64,000 bases of DNA from Helicobacter magdeburgensis. GTDB taxonomy: Bacteria; Campylobacterota; Campylobacteria; Campylobacterales; Helicobacteraceae. A program made the translations under genes and the position numbers. The notes under the pieces are model-generated. The model did no database searches. It had not been told where the DNA came from and was given only the letters and a program-made list of their open reading frames with translations. The stretch covers positions 62,001-126,000 of the forward strand of contig NZ_JRPE02000004.1 in the NCBI RefSeq assembly GCF_000765825.2, read 5' to 3'. Of this stretch, positions 8,992 to 17,917 are shown piece after piece. Position 1 is the stretch's first letter; every line of letters begins with the position of its first letter.

Positions 8992-11900
8992 GTGCTTATT
9001 TTTCTCTCTACCGCAACGCTTGTTGGCGATTATGGGCTTGTTGGCGATTATGGGACGCGTTTTGCCGCCCTAAACATAGGCATTTTTGGATATGTGGCAT
9101 ATATCTTTTTACCTTTTTTGCTCTATCCACTTTTTTGTTTGTATAAAAATCATCATCTTACTTTTAGGCGATTAGAGCTTATTGTATCTTTTTCTCTCTT
9201 TTTTATCGCACTTTTAATTTTTCAATCCCTAAGCCTTGACAAAGGCTCATTTGGTAACTCTCTTGTGTTGTTTCTTAAAGATTACATCGGCTATTTTGGA
9301 TTATGGGTGCTTGATATTTTTCTTTTTATTTTTTCGTGGCTCATTTCCACAAAACGCAATATTGATCTGCTTTTAAAACAGCTTAAGCACAAACTTCTTG
9401 TAGCTTATGATTTTATAAAACTTATTTTATCTATCCTTTATACGCGTATCAGGGCATTTGTCAAATACTTGATTGAAGCGATAAAGCCAAAGATTCAAAA
9501 TCTTTTTGCCAAAAAAACACAAGATATTCTTGATTTACAAAATGCCAAGCAGGAGACAACCACACAGGCGTATTATGATTTTAAAGATGTTTTTATAGAC
9601 AAAGCCTTTGATGAAATGCCACAACGCCCCACCACAGAGCAGAATCTACCACAAAATTCGCAACCAATTTTACACAAAGATTCATATCCAGCACAGAATC
9701 TACAAGCCCCAGTCCAAGAAAATCAAGATGAAAATCAAGATTCTCACATTTCTATTTCAGCACCACATTTTACACCACAAGAGCCAAGCACTACAAATAC
9801 CCAGCCACAAGAGCCAAATACACCCAAACAGCCCCATTTAGAAGTCGTGCCAAGATCGCAAGATGATTTAAAGCTTGAAGAGTTTTTAAGAATCCAAGCT
9901 GAAAAATACCGCAACGCATTTGCAAAAAATGTCCAACACACAGCCTTAAGTGATCCAGCCATTAAGCCAAGACAAGATTCTATCCAGCTTGTAAATCAGC
10001 CAAGCACTCCCCAATCAGCCAAGCACCCGCAATCCCCAGCAGATTCTATCCAGCAAACAACATCACAACCCACAACACCATCACAAACCAATCCAGAATC
10101 TTTGCTAGATTCACAATCTCACATAAGCCCATCAAAAGAGATTCCTACACCTCCATCGCGTCCCATTAACCCTGATGTTTTTCTTAAACCAAAAGAAACA
10201 AAAAGCCCTTTAGACACACAAAATCCACATCAAGAAATAAAAACAGATTCTATCTCTACACAAAACACGCATTTACCTTTGCAGGAGACATATTCACAGC
10301 ACCTAGCACAAACACAAGAAGCTTTTACACAAGAATCCACACAACAAAGCCTAGCACAACCCCAAACGCCACAGCATATACCAACACCCCAAAAAATTAC
10401 GCAAGATTCTATTCACACAGACACACCGCAATCCCAACAAAACCAAATGCTACAAACACCAAACTTCCCACAGCAAGAATCTACGCTCCCCCAAACGCCC
10501 ACAAACGCCACCTCGCACGCCACCTCGCAAAATACACAAGCTCCACTTGCACCACAAATGCTAGATCTTGAGATTAAAGAAATCACGCCCACTCGCACCA
10601 GAGAACAAACCCCACAAAATGCAAATTGGGCAGATTCTATCGTGCAAGAGATTATCCCAGAATCTCCACTGCCAAACCAAACAACACAACCAACGCATAC
10701 GCCACAAGCACAGCCATACAGCCAAAATTTTAATAGCATTCAAGATTCAAAGCCCATTTACACACGCGTAACCGAGCTTGATGAGAATAAAGCCCTGCTG
10801 AATAATTTAGATTATGGCGATGTGGCTAAACCACTACATTTTAAACTTCCTACAACAAGCCTACTGAATCAACCACTAACAGAAAAAACTGAAATTGATG
10901 AAAGCGAGATAGATCGCAAGATTGAAGATTTATTAGCTAAACTTAGGACTTTCCGCGTTGAAGGCGATATTGCACGCACTTATTCAGGTCCCATTGTTAC
11001 AACCTTTGAGTTCCGCCCAGCCCCGGGCATTAAAGTCAGTAAGATTCTAACTTTAGAAGATGACTTAGCAATGGCTTTGCGTGCGAGATCTATCCGCATT
11101 CAAGCACCAATCCCGGGTAAAGATGTTGTAGGGATTGAGATTCCAAACAACACTACACAGACGATTTATCTGCGTGAAGTGCTAGAATCTGATTTGTTTA
11201 AAACTTCCACTTCGCCCCTTACCCTTGCCCTTGGTAAAGACATTGTGGGTAATCCTTTCATCACGGATTTAAAGCGACTTCCGCATTTACTTATCGCTGG
11301 GACAACAGGTAGTGGGAAAAGTATTGGGCTAAATGCGATGATTCTTTCCCTCCTTTACAAAAACTCACCGGATAATTTAAAGCTTTTGATGATTGATCCC
11401 AAAAAGGTGGAGTTTAGTATTTATGCAGATATTCCCCATCTCATTACGCCTATTATCACACAGCCTAAAAAGGCGATTGTAGGGCTAAATAGTGCGGTAG
11501 CGGAAATGGATAGGCGATATGATTTAATGAGTGAGCTACGCACAAAAGACATTGATAGCTATAATCGCAAAGCGGGGGCTGAAGGAATGGAGAAATTCCC
11601 CTATCTTGTGATTATTATTGATGAACTAGCAGATTTAATGATGACAGGGGGTAAGGAAGTGGAATTTGCCCTAGCGAGAATTGCTCAAATGGGTCGTGCC
11701 TCTGGGATTCACATTATCGTGGCTACACAGCGACCAAGTGTAGATGTCGTTACAGGACTGATTAAGACAAATCTCCCCTCACGCATTAGCTACAAGGTAG
11801 GAAGCAAAATAGATTCTAAAGTGATCCTTGATACTTTTGGGGCAGAATCACTGCTAGGCAAAGGCGATATGCTTTTCACACCGCCGGGTGTTGGGGGTGT

Positions 11901-12237
11901 TACACGGCTTCACGCTCCGTGGAACACTGAAGAAGAGATTGAAAGAGTGGCAGAGTTTATCAAATCCCAACAGGAAGTGGCGTATGATAAAAACTTTATG
12001 CTTGATGAGAGAGATAATCTTGTGAGTGAGAATCTAAGTGAGAGTGGAGAAAATAGCGACCTTATCAGCGAGGCAAAAAAAATCATTCTCCAAGATAAAA
12101 AAACTTCAGCAAGTTACCTGCAAAGGCGTTTAAACATAGGCTACAACAAGGCAGCAAATCTCGTTGAGCAATTAGAGAGAGATGGCTTTTTATCCGCACC
12201 CAATGTGAAGGGTGTGAGAGAAATTTTAGGGAGCTAA
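8992..12237 (+). CDS. ftsK: DNA translocase FtsK
   Basis: Septum-anchored motor that pumps and sorts chromosome ends during division. There are N-terminal membrane segments (first ~120 residues), then a very long low-complexity linker rich in Q, P, T and S (about 200-600). The motor follows, with Walker A GTTGSGKSIG, Walker B YLVIIIDELADLMM and the ATQRPSVDVVTG motif. A winged-helix gamma domain closes the protein (SASYLQRRLNIGYNKAANLVEQLE). The listed start is GTG at 8992, but it cuts through the first membrane helix and lacks a good ribosome site. The same frame is open back to 8953, and AAGGAT lies properly spaced before an ATC codon at 8956, which would give a complete helix. The true start is therefore uncertain. 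At 1081 residues it is longer than usual because of the linker. Confidence 0.93.
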   Translation: MLIFLSTATLVGDYGLVGDYGTRFAALNIGIFGYVAYIFLPFLLYPLFCLYKNHHLTFRRLELIVSFSLFFIALLIFQSLSLDKGSFGNSLVLFLKDYIGYFGLWVLDIFLFIFSWLISTKRNIDLLLKQLKHKLLVAYDFIKLILSILYTRIRAFVKYLIEAIKPKIQNLFAKKTQDILDLQNAKQETTTQAYYDFKDVFIDKAFDEMPQRPTTEQNLPQNSQPILHKDSYPAQNLQAPVQENQDENQDSHISISAPHFTPQEPSTTNTQPQEPNTPKQPHLEVVPRSQDDLKLEEFLRIQAEKYRNAFAKNVQHTALSDPAIKPRQDSIQLVNQPSTPQSAKHPQSPADSIQQTTSQPTTPSQTNPESLLDSQSHISPSKEIPTPPSRPINPDVFLKPKETKSPLDTQNPHQEIKTDSISTQNTHLPLQETYSQHLAQTQEAFTQESTQQSLAQPQTPQHIPTPQKITQDSIHTDTPQSQQNQMLQTPNFPQQESTLPQTPTNATSHATSQNTQAPLAPQMLDLEIKEITPTRTREQTPQNANWADSIVQEIIPESPLPNQTTQPTHTPQAQPYSQNFNSIQDSKPIYTRVTELDENKALLNNLDYGDVAKPLHFKLPTTSLLNQPLTEKTEIDESEIDRKIEDLLAKLRTFRVEGDIARTYSGPIVTTFEFRPAPGIKVSKILTLEDDLAMALRARSIRIQAPIPGKDVVGIEIPNNTTQTIYLREVLESDLFKTSTSPLTLALGKDIVGNPFITDLKRLPHLLIAGTTGSGKSIGLNAMILSLLYKNSPDNLKLLMIDPKKVEFSIYADIPHLITPIITQPKKAIVGLNSAVAEMDRRYDLMSELRTKDIDSYNRKAGAEGMEKFPYLVIIIDELADLMMTGGKEVEFALARIAQMGRASGIHIIVATQRPSVDVVTGLIKTNLPSRISYKVGSKIDSKVILDTFGAESLLGKGDMLFTPPGVGGVTRLHAPWNTEEEIERVAEFIKSQQEVAYDKNFMLDERDNLVSENLSESGENSDLISEAKKIILQDKKTSASYLQRRLNIGYNKAANLVEQLERDGFLSAPNVKGVREILGS
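9019..9054 (+). repeat. 18-bp perfect tandem duplication in ftsK
   Basis: CTTGTTGGCGATTATGGG occurs twice back to back (9019-9036, 9037-9054) and encodes LVGDYG LVGDYG just after the first membrane helix. It keeps the frame. It looks like a recent replication-slippage duplication. Confidence 0.9.
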
Positions 12238-12314
12238 ACTCGCTTTGCCTAGCATTTAATTTAAGCTAATAGAATCTCCTACTTCAAACAAACACTATTT
12301 TTAAGGAGTATTCT

Positions 12315-13760
12315 ATGAAATATACACAATATGTTTTCAGCAGTGTCATTTTTTTTATTTTGACTTTAAGCAGTGCGTTTGCCATAGATTTTAAAGAAGC
12401 ACCAAAGATTCAAAAACGCATTAATCCACAAGAAGGCAATGATGCCGTATATTCTTTTAATTCCTCCATTGAACAGGCAAAAAAATCTGTCGTTAATATC
12501 TCTACACAAAAAAATGTCAGTAATCAATTTGCTAATCACCCTATGTTTAATGATCCATTCTTTCAGCAGTTTTTTGGCGATATTTATGGGCAAGTGCCAA
12601 AAGAACGCGTGGAGCGAAGTCTGGGTAGTGGTGTGATCATCTCAAGTGATGGCTACATTATTACAAATAATCACGTAATTGAAGATGCCTCTAAGGTGCT
12701 TGTCTCGCTCTCTGATAGCTCAAAGGAATATGTCGCAAAAGTCATCGGCACAGATTCTAGAAGTGATTTAGCAGTCATTAAGATAGAGAAAAACAATCTT
12801 CCTCCCATCAGCTTTGCTCAAAGCTCCAATGTGCTTATTGGCGATGTTGTCTTTGCCATTGGGAATCCTTTTGGTGTGGGAGAGACAATCACGCAAGGCA
12901 TTGTTTCAGCACTCAATAAAAGTGGCATAGGCATTAATGATTATGAAAACTTTATCCAAACTGACGCGTCAATCAATCCGGGCAATTCCGGTGGGGCATT
13001 GGTAGATTCACGCGGAGCGTTGATAGGCATTAATACTGCCATTTTATCTCGCACGGGTGGGAATCACGGCGTAGGCTTTGCTATCCCTTCAGATATGGTC
13101 AAAAAAATCGCTAAAGAACTTATTGAAAAAGGCAGTATTAAACGCGGGTTTTTGGGCGTTGGGATTCAGGATATTAATGAAGATTTGAAAGAAAGCTATG
13201 GCGATAATAGCGGTGCGGTTGTCATTAGCCTTGAGCCACAATCTCCAGCTGCAAAAGCAGGACTTATGGTGTGGGACCTTATCACGCATATTAATGGCAA
13301 AAGAGTTTCAAACGCAGCGGAGCTAAAAAATTTCGTTGGTATGCTTTCACCAAATGAAAAGGTGGTAGTAAAATTTATCCGCGATAAGCAGGAGCGTGTC
13401 GCACAAATCACTCTAGCAGAATTGCCCGATTCTAATAAAGATACAAAAGCAAATCCTTCTTCAAATGCTCAAGGCTCAAGTGCCACTATTGAAGGCCTAA
13501 GCGTTGAAGAGCTTAGCTCAAATATACGCCAACGCTATGGGATTCCAAATAATATTAATGGCGTTGTAGTAACGCGTGTAAATGCAAACTCAAAAGCCGT
13601 TCAAGCGGGATTTGAAGTGGGCGATATTATTGCACAGGTTGAAAATATCGCTATTAAAACTCCTGCGGATCTAAACAATGCCTTTACAAGATTCAAAGGC
13701 AAAAATAAAAGAGTGCTTGTGTATAGCTCAAGTGGCACAAAAACAATACTTATCAAATAA
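12315..13760 (+). CDS. htrA: Periplasmic serine protease/chaperone HtrA (DegP/DegQ family)
   Basis: Exported quality-control protease; in H. pylori and Campylobacter HtrA also cleaves host E-cadherin. A signal peptide is visible (hydrophobic stretch to about residue 23, SAFA cleavage region). The trypsin-like domain has the triad: His in TNNHVIED, Asp in SRSDLAVI and Ser in GNSGGAL. Two PDZ domains follow (from about 270, GFLGVGIQDI, and about 385-475, NGVVVTRVNANSKAVQAGFEVGD). 481 residues fits the family. The ATG follows TAAGGAG. It stands between ftsK and cheR without evident functional link. Confidence 0.95.
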   Translation: MKYTQYVFSSVIFFILTLSSAFAIDFKEAPKIQKRINPQEGNDAVYSFNSSIEQAKKSVVNISTQKNVSNQFANHPMFNDPFFQQFFGDIYGQVPKERVERSLGSGVIISSDGYIITNNHVIEDASKVLVSLSDSSKEYVAKVIGTDSRSDLAVIKIEKNNLPPISFAQSSNVLIGDVVFAIGNPFGVGETITQGIVSALNKSGIGINDYENFIQTDASINPGNSGGALVDSRGALIGINTAILSRTGGNHGVGFAIPSDMVKKIAKELIEKGSIKRGFLGVGIQDINEDLKESYGDNSGAVVISLEPQSPAAKAGLMVWDLITHINGKRVSNAAELKNFVGMLSPNEKVVVKFIRDKQERVAQITLAELPDSNKDTKANPSSNAQGSSATIEGLSVEELSSNIRQRYGIPNNINGVVVTRVNANSKAVQAGFEVGDIIAQVENIAIKTPADLNNAFTRFKGKNKRVLVYSSSGTKTILIK

Positions 13761-13775
13761 AGGGGGAAACCATAA

Positions 13776-14612
13776 GTGGTAATGCTAGACAACAAACAGC
13801 TTTCGCTTATACAAGAGCGTTTGTATAAGTATTGCGGTATTTTTTTGAGCGATTCAAAGCTTACAATGATAAAAAACAGAATCTACCGCCTTATGCGTGA
13901 TACACATATTGACAACATAGACACGCTGCTTGCAAGTATTGAAAGTAACCCTAAGATTCAACAACAATTTATCAATAGTTTTACAACAAACAAAACAGAT
14001 TTTTTTCGTGAAGACTTTCACTTCCAAGATATGATTGATCGTGCGTTGCCCTTACTTTTTAAACGCAATAAGCCTATTAAAATCTACTGCTGTGCGAGTT
14101 CCACAGGGCAAGAGCCTTATTCTATCGCAATGAGTGTGCTGTATGCTAAAAAACTCTATGGTGCAAGCACGCCGGTGAGTATTATTGCCACAGATATTGA
14201 TACTGATGTCCTGCAAGAAGCAAAAGAGGGTATTTATACGATTGATTTTAAGATAGAGAAATTCCCAAATTGGTTTGAAATGGAGGAATATTTTACCCCA
14301 CTTGATGATGGTAAAAACCCAAATGTGCGATTACTCAAAGCCAAAGACAAGCTTAAATCAATGATAACTTTTAAGCAAATGAATCTCTTTGATAAACGCT
14401 ATCCATTTATGCGTGAAGAGTTTGATATGCTCTTTTGCCGTAATGTGCTGATTTATTTTAAGCAAGAAGACCAGCAGGAGATTCTATCCCGCCTCATTGA
14501 CACACTAAGAATTGATGGCACTTTTTACTTAGGACATAGTGAAAGTCTCTACCACTTAACCGAAAAATTTGAAAAGCTTGGTAACAAAACTTTTGTTAAG
14601 ATAAAGGCGTAA
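13776..14612 (+). CDS. cheR: Chemotaxis protein methyltransferase CheR
   Basis: Methylates glutamates on chemoreceptors using S-adenosylmethionine, for sensory adaptation. Seen are the N-terminal helical domain (KNRIYRLMRD), TDFFRE, the SAM motif SSTGQEPYSIA, the ATDID acidic loop and CRNVLIYF near the C-terminus. 278 residues is normal, with no added TPR domain. Two starts are possible: GTG at 13776 and ATG at 13782, both after AGGGGGAA; the GTG has the better spacing. The stop lies 2 nt before cheB, so the pair is surely co-translated. H. pylori lacks both genes, whereas Campylobacter and enterohepatic helicobacters have them. Confidence 0.95.
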   Translation: MVMLDNKQLSLIQERLYKYCGIFLSDSKLTMIKNRIYRLMRDTHIDNIDTLLASIESNPKIQQQFINSFTTNKTDFFREDFHFQDMIDRALPLLFKRNKPIKIYCCASSTGQEPYSIAMSVLYAKKLYGASTPVSIIATDIDTDVLQEAKEGIYTIDFKIEKFPNWFEMEEYFTPLDDGKNPNVRLLKAKDKLKSMITFKQMNLFDKRYPFMREEFDMLFCRNVLIYFKQEDQQEILSRLIDTLRIDGTFYLGHSESLYHLTEKFEKLGNKTFVKIKA

Positions 14613-14614
14613 TT

Positions 14615-15307
14615 ATGTTAATGGAAACGACAAAACACCACCCAGATACCATTCTCAAAAGTAACCCTTGCAAAATCACGCGAAGTAAGCTTGTTGTTAT
14701 CGGTGCTTCCACAGGGGGTGTTGATGCACTCTCTTATATCTTTTCACGCCTGCCTGCACAGCTCCCACCCATTGCCGTTGTCCAGCATATTCCGCCAACT
14801 TTTGGTTCATCTTTTATTAAACGCTTAAATACACTCTCTGAACTGACAATCTGTGAGGTTACAGGCAAAACCCAGCTTAAAGACAATCACGTCTATGTAG
14901 CAGGGGGTGATAAACATATGACAATTGATTTTGCTATGGGTTCATATTATGCCAACTCTTTAAATGAAGAGAGACGCATTTCAAGACATAAGCCAAGTGT
15001 TGATATTTTATTCCGCAGTGCGAATAATGCCGCTGGACGCTCTGCTCTTGGGGTGATTCTTACAGGAATGGGCGATGATGGCTGCATAGGACTAAAAGAA
15101 ATGCACGATAATGGAGCACACACTTTGGCTGAAAATGAAGAAGATTGCGTGGTGTTTGGTATGCCTAAAAAAGCCATTGAAATGGGTGCGGTGAGTGAGA
15201 TTCTAAGCCTTGATATGATAATCCATAGAATCATAGACTACGCCAAAAAGCCAATCAAAACCCTAGCAAAAGATAGCAACGACCCAGCCATTTTTTCTGA
15301 TGAGTAG
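14615..15307 (+). CDS. cheB: Receiver-less chemotaxis methylesterase CheB
   Basis: Removes methyl groups from chemoreceptors (and deamidates Gln), opposing CheR. Only the catalytic domain is present: Ser in GASTGG near residue 35, His in QHIPPTF, and Asp in TGMGDDG complete the triad. The usual ~120-residue N-terminal receiver domain is missing; instead there is a ~25-residue non-conserved N-terminus. Campylobacter jejuni CheB is known to be receiver-less too, so CheA-dependent activation of CheB is probably absent. ATG at 14615 or 14621, with AAGG inside the end of cheR. Confidence 0.93.
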   Translation: MLMETTKHHPDTILKSNPCKITRSKLVVIGASTGGVDALSYIFSRLPAQLPPIAVVQHIPPTFGSSFIKRLNTLSELTICEVTGKTQLKDNHVYVAGGDKHMTIDFAMGSYYANSLNEERRISRHKPSVDILFRSANNAAGRSALGVILTGMGDDGCIGLKEMHDNGAHTLAENEEDCVVFGMPKKAIEMGAVSEILSLDMIIHRIIDYAKKPIKTLAKDSNDPAIFSDE

Positions 15308-15315
15308 GATAGGCC

Positions 15316-15334
15316 AGAATCTAAGCAAGATTCT
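15316..15334. terminator. AGAATCT-AAGCA-AGATTCT hairpin between convergent genes
   Basis: Perfect 7-bp stem from inverted AGAWTCT copies (15316-15322 and 15328-15334) with a 5-nt loop, 9 nt after the cheB stop. A third copy lies at 15363-15369. It sits between cheB (plus) and the acetyltransferase gene (minus) and probably ends the cheB transcript. Confidence 0.5.
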
Positions 15335-15410
15335 AGTATTTACTTAGATTTTCAACTCTCTTAGATTCTAGCACTCTGTTCTGTTTCCATATCTCACGCC
15401 ACAAACTAAA

Positions 15411-16664
15411 TCAAAAATAATCACTAAAATACGCCTTGCCCTCTGGCAGAATCTCTTCTAGCTTATCAATACTCTCATCATTTGCTTTCAAGCGATTAAT
15501 ACTGCGTAAGTATAGCGGACGCTTATAGCCTAAAAGCATTGTTACAAGCGTTTGTATATCAAGCTTAATGTGATATTCTCCTAGATTCTGATTCTCCCTA
15601 CTCGCCACAATCTCACTCGCCACAACTTGCAAAGCCAACTCCCCATCTTTAAAATGCAAAATAAAATCCCTATTATTCCATTCCAAAAGCGGATCGCTCA
15701 CACTGAGCCTAAGAGACATATTTGACTTAACAAACTCAAAAGGATATTGTGTCAAAAACTGCTCCACATCAACGATACGCGCCATAATATAAGGCTGAAT
15801 GCTTTCTTTGATATGCCCATCTTCAAGCAAAAAAGCAAGATTATGATTACTAAAATTTGCCCCCTCAATACTATCAAACATTGACTGATGGGCGTTTATG
15901 TAGCCCCACAGCCCATATCGTGCCTCTTCATTCAAATAAATCATCTCTTTAATCTTAAAAATATCATTTTCCAAAAGATAGACAATATAGCCCGTTGGCT
16001 TATCGCATTCATCATAATAAATTGCTACAATCGTATCCTCCACATCCCAACGCCAATACTCATTCCACGCTAGAGTATCACGCACCAAGCAGCCGTGCGT
16101 CTTTGCTGCAAACTCATTATGCAGGGCTTTTAAGTCGGGGTGATCTTCTGTAACTCTTTGCATCATACCGCCAACTTGAGGGGGCTTTGGAAATTGATTA
16201 TCCTTAATGACAAAACTCATCTTATCACTCACTATCTCCCACCCGCGCGAACGATAATAAGGAATAGAATATGGATAAAGACAAGAAATGCTCTGCCCCT
16301 TCTCTCGCATCATTTTTAGAATCTCACGCATTAAATCTGCCATCAGCCCAATGCCAGAATACTCCGGATAAGTCGCTACACCTGTAATGCCACCCATAGC
16401 GTAGATTCTATTATAAATATTCATCTGCATAGGATAGAGTGCGATTTGTGAGATGAGCTTTTGCCTATCAAACCAGCCTAGCACGCTTGCATTTTGCAAA
16501 ATGGGGTATTTGGAGCGTTTAATCTCTTCATTATTCCAGCCAAACTCCAGCAAATCACTATCAGTTACTTGAAATGCGTAACGCAAAAGCTCATTAAACT
16601 GCTCAATATGGCTAATATCAAGCTGCTGCATAGTAAGACGTTCTCGTATTTGCGTTTTTTTCAT
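15411..16664 (-). CDS. Eis-like GNAT N-acetyltransferase
   Basis: 417 residues with the three-part layout of the Eis family: an N-terminal GNAT domain, a second GNAT-like domain and a C-terminal SCP2-like domain. The acetyl-CoA loop is seen as GVATYPEYSGIGLMADLM (about residues 95-112), followed by SCLYPYSIPYYRSRGWE. The protein ends ...FSDYF; in Eis enzymes the C-terminal carboxylate takes part in catalysis and the last residue is often Phe. Relatives acetylate amines, including aminoglycosides in mycobacteria; the substrate here is unknown. The family is common in Firmicutes and Actinobacteria, so ancient transfer is possible, but the gene carries this genome's AGAWTCT heptamers and is not compositionally odd. 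It is a single gene. Confidence 0.8.
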   Translation of the reverse strand: MKKTQIRERLTMQQLDISHIEQFNELLRYAFQVTDSDLLEFGWNNEEIKRSKYPILQNASVLGWFDRQKLISQIALYPMQMNIYNRIYAMGGITGVATYPEYSGIGLMADLMREILKMMREKGQSISCLYPYSIPYYRSRGWEIVSDKMSFVIKDNQFPKPPQVGGMMQRVTEDHPDLKALHNEFAAKTHGCLVRDTLAWNEYWRWDVEDTIVAIYYDECDKPTGYIVYLLENDIFKIKEMIYLNEEARYGLWGYINAHQSMFDSIEGANFSNHNLAFLLEDGHIKESIQPYIMARIVDVEQFLTQYPFEFVKSNMSLRLSVSDPLLEWNNRDFILHFKDGELALQVVASEIVASRENQNLGEYHIKLDIQTLVTMLLGYKRPLYLRSINRLKANDESIDKLEEILPEGKAYFSDYF

Positions 16665-16779
16665 CTTTTGCCCCTTTGTGTGGAATCTTTAGGAAATCTC
16701 ACTTTGTGAAGTATAACAAAAAGTGGCAATATCAGGCAAATATAGGCATTTGTGTTTAGGCTAAAAGGGGCAAAAGCCC

Positions 16780-16808
16780 TTGACAATAGGAGCAATTTTA
16801 TATATAAT
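16780..16808 (+). promoter_or_regulatory. Consensus sigma-70 promoter for tRNA-Asn
   Basis: TTGACA (16780-16785) and TATAAT (16803-16808) are separated by exactly 17 bp, a full consensus promoter, 16 bp before the tRNA. A perfect -35 is unusual for Helicobacter mRNA promoters but expected for stable RNA. Confidence 0.85.
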
Positions 16809-16824
16809 CTCGCTCTTTGTTTAT

Positions 16825-16899
16825 TCCGGATTAGCTCAGCGGTAGAGTAGGTGGCTGTTAACCACTTGGTCGCAGGTTCGAATCCTGCATCCGGAGCCA
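16825..16899 (+). tRNA. tRNA-Asn (GTT)
   Basis: 75-nt cloverleaf with an encoded CCA. The 7-bp acceptor stem is TCCGGAT/ATCCGGA, the D arm starts GCTC, the anticodon stem GGTGG/CCACT holds loop CTGTTAA with anticodon GTT, and the T arm is GCAGG-TTCGAAT-CCTGC. All stems pair. Confidence 0.97.
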
Positions 16900-17022
16900 C
16901 TTCTCGCAATAAAATCACCACAAAACTTTAGATAATCTGTAACTCAACCTATCCTTCAAACAAAGCTATAAAGGTGAGCTTGTGCTATCTTATTACTTCT
17001 GCCGACCTAAAAATTTCAATCC

Positions 17023-17823
17023 CTAAAACACAGCTCCTATGCTAAGGCTTATAGGTGCTCCGTCTTGCAGTGTGATTCTAGCGTGTTTATCATCTTTAAA
17101 TCTTATGCTTGTATGGGCAATATAGCCTACTCTCATATCAAAATAATTAAATCCCACAAACACTCGTGCATCATCAATCAATCCACCCTTATTATACACC
17201 CCACCCACATAGGCTATCCAATCATTATTGATATGATAATTTACTCGCCCAAAAAATGGAAACTTCACACCCGTAAAGCCCTCTGCAAAATACCCCTTTG
17301 TTTGATAGTCATAATTGAGCTTACTCCAATCAAAGAGATTCCATACATTGCTTAAATCCCCACTTAGCATTGCATCTTTAACCTTCTCAACAAACTCTGG
17401 CTTCAAAATGCTCTCCACATACGCCAAATCAGCCGAATCAATATGATTTGCCTTGCCATTATGGGAGAATTTCACACTTTGCGTGCCTATTATCCCAGCC
17501 CCAAGCTCAAGACTCACATACTGCACAGGACGCAGCAAAAAACCAAGTGTCAAATCAAGCCCAGAGACTTCTGAAGTATTGTAATTTATTTTTTTGTTGC
17601 TATAAGTGTTAAAATTCACATCATAGCCTAGAGCCAAACGCCATTCAAATGCTTTGTAAGATTTTTGTGCAGATTCCCATTGAGATTTTCTCTTAGATTC
17701 TAGCTCGGCTTCCTGTCTAGATTCACTTGTAATAGAATCTCCAAAATGCCAAGATTCAAATTCTTGCTCATCGGCAAACACATAGCCTACAATCAGCATT
17801 CCGCATAAGACAAGCTTTCTCAT
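17023..17823 (-). CDS. Outer-membrane beta-barrel-like protein
   Basis: 266 residues beginning with a clear signal peptide (MRKLVLCGMLIVGYVFA, cut before DEQ). A charged, Ser/Glu/Lys-rich segment follows to about residue 55, then alternating hydrophobic/polar strands typical of a barrel (WRLALGYDVNFNTY, GLDLTLGFLLRPVQYVSLELGAG, FDMRVGYIAHTSIRF). The last residue is Phe (SIGAVF), as expected for an outer-membrane insertion signal. It is probably a small porin-like or Helicobacter outer-membrane family protein; the specific family is not recognised. The ribosome site GGGGGAG is strong. It is separate from its neighbours. Confidence 0.75.
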   Translation of the reverse strand: MRKLVLCGMLIVGYVFADEQEFESWHFGDSITSESRQEAELESKRKSQWESAQKSYKAFEWRLALGYDVNFNTYSNKKINYNTSEVSGLDLTLGFLLRPVQYVSLELGAGIIGTQSVKFSHNGKANHIDSADLAYVESILKPEFVEKVKDAMLSGDLSNVWNLFDWSKLNYDYQTKGYFAEGFTGVKFPFFGRVNYHINNDWIAYVGGVYNKGGLIDDARVFVGFNYFDMRVGYIAHTSIRFKDDKHARITLQDGAPISLSIGAVF

Positions 17824-17917
17824 AACTCCCCCTTTAGAATCTTGCTTTATTTTCTAGCCACACATTACAATTTTACGCTCATTCAAAGCCCACAAAATCA
17901 CAACACGCCTCATATCC

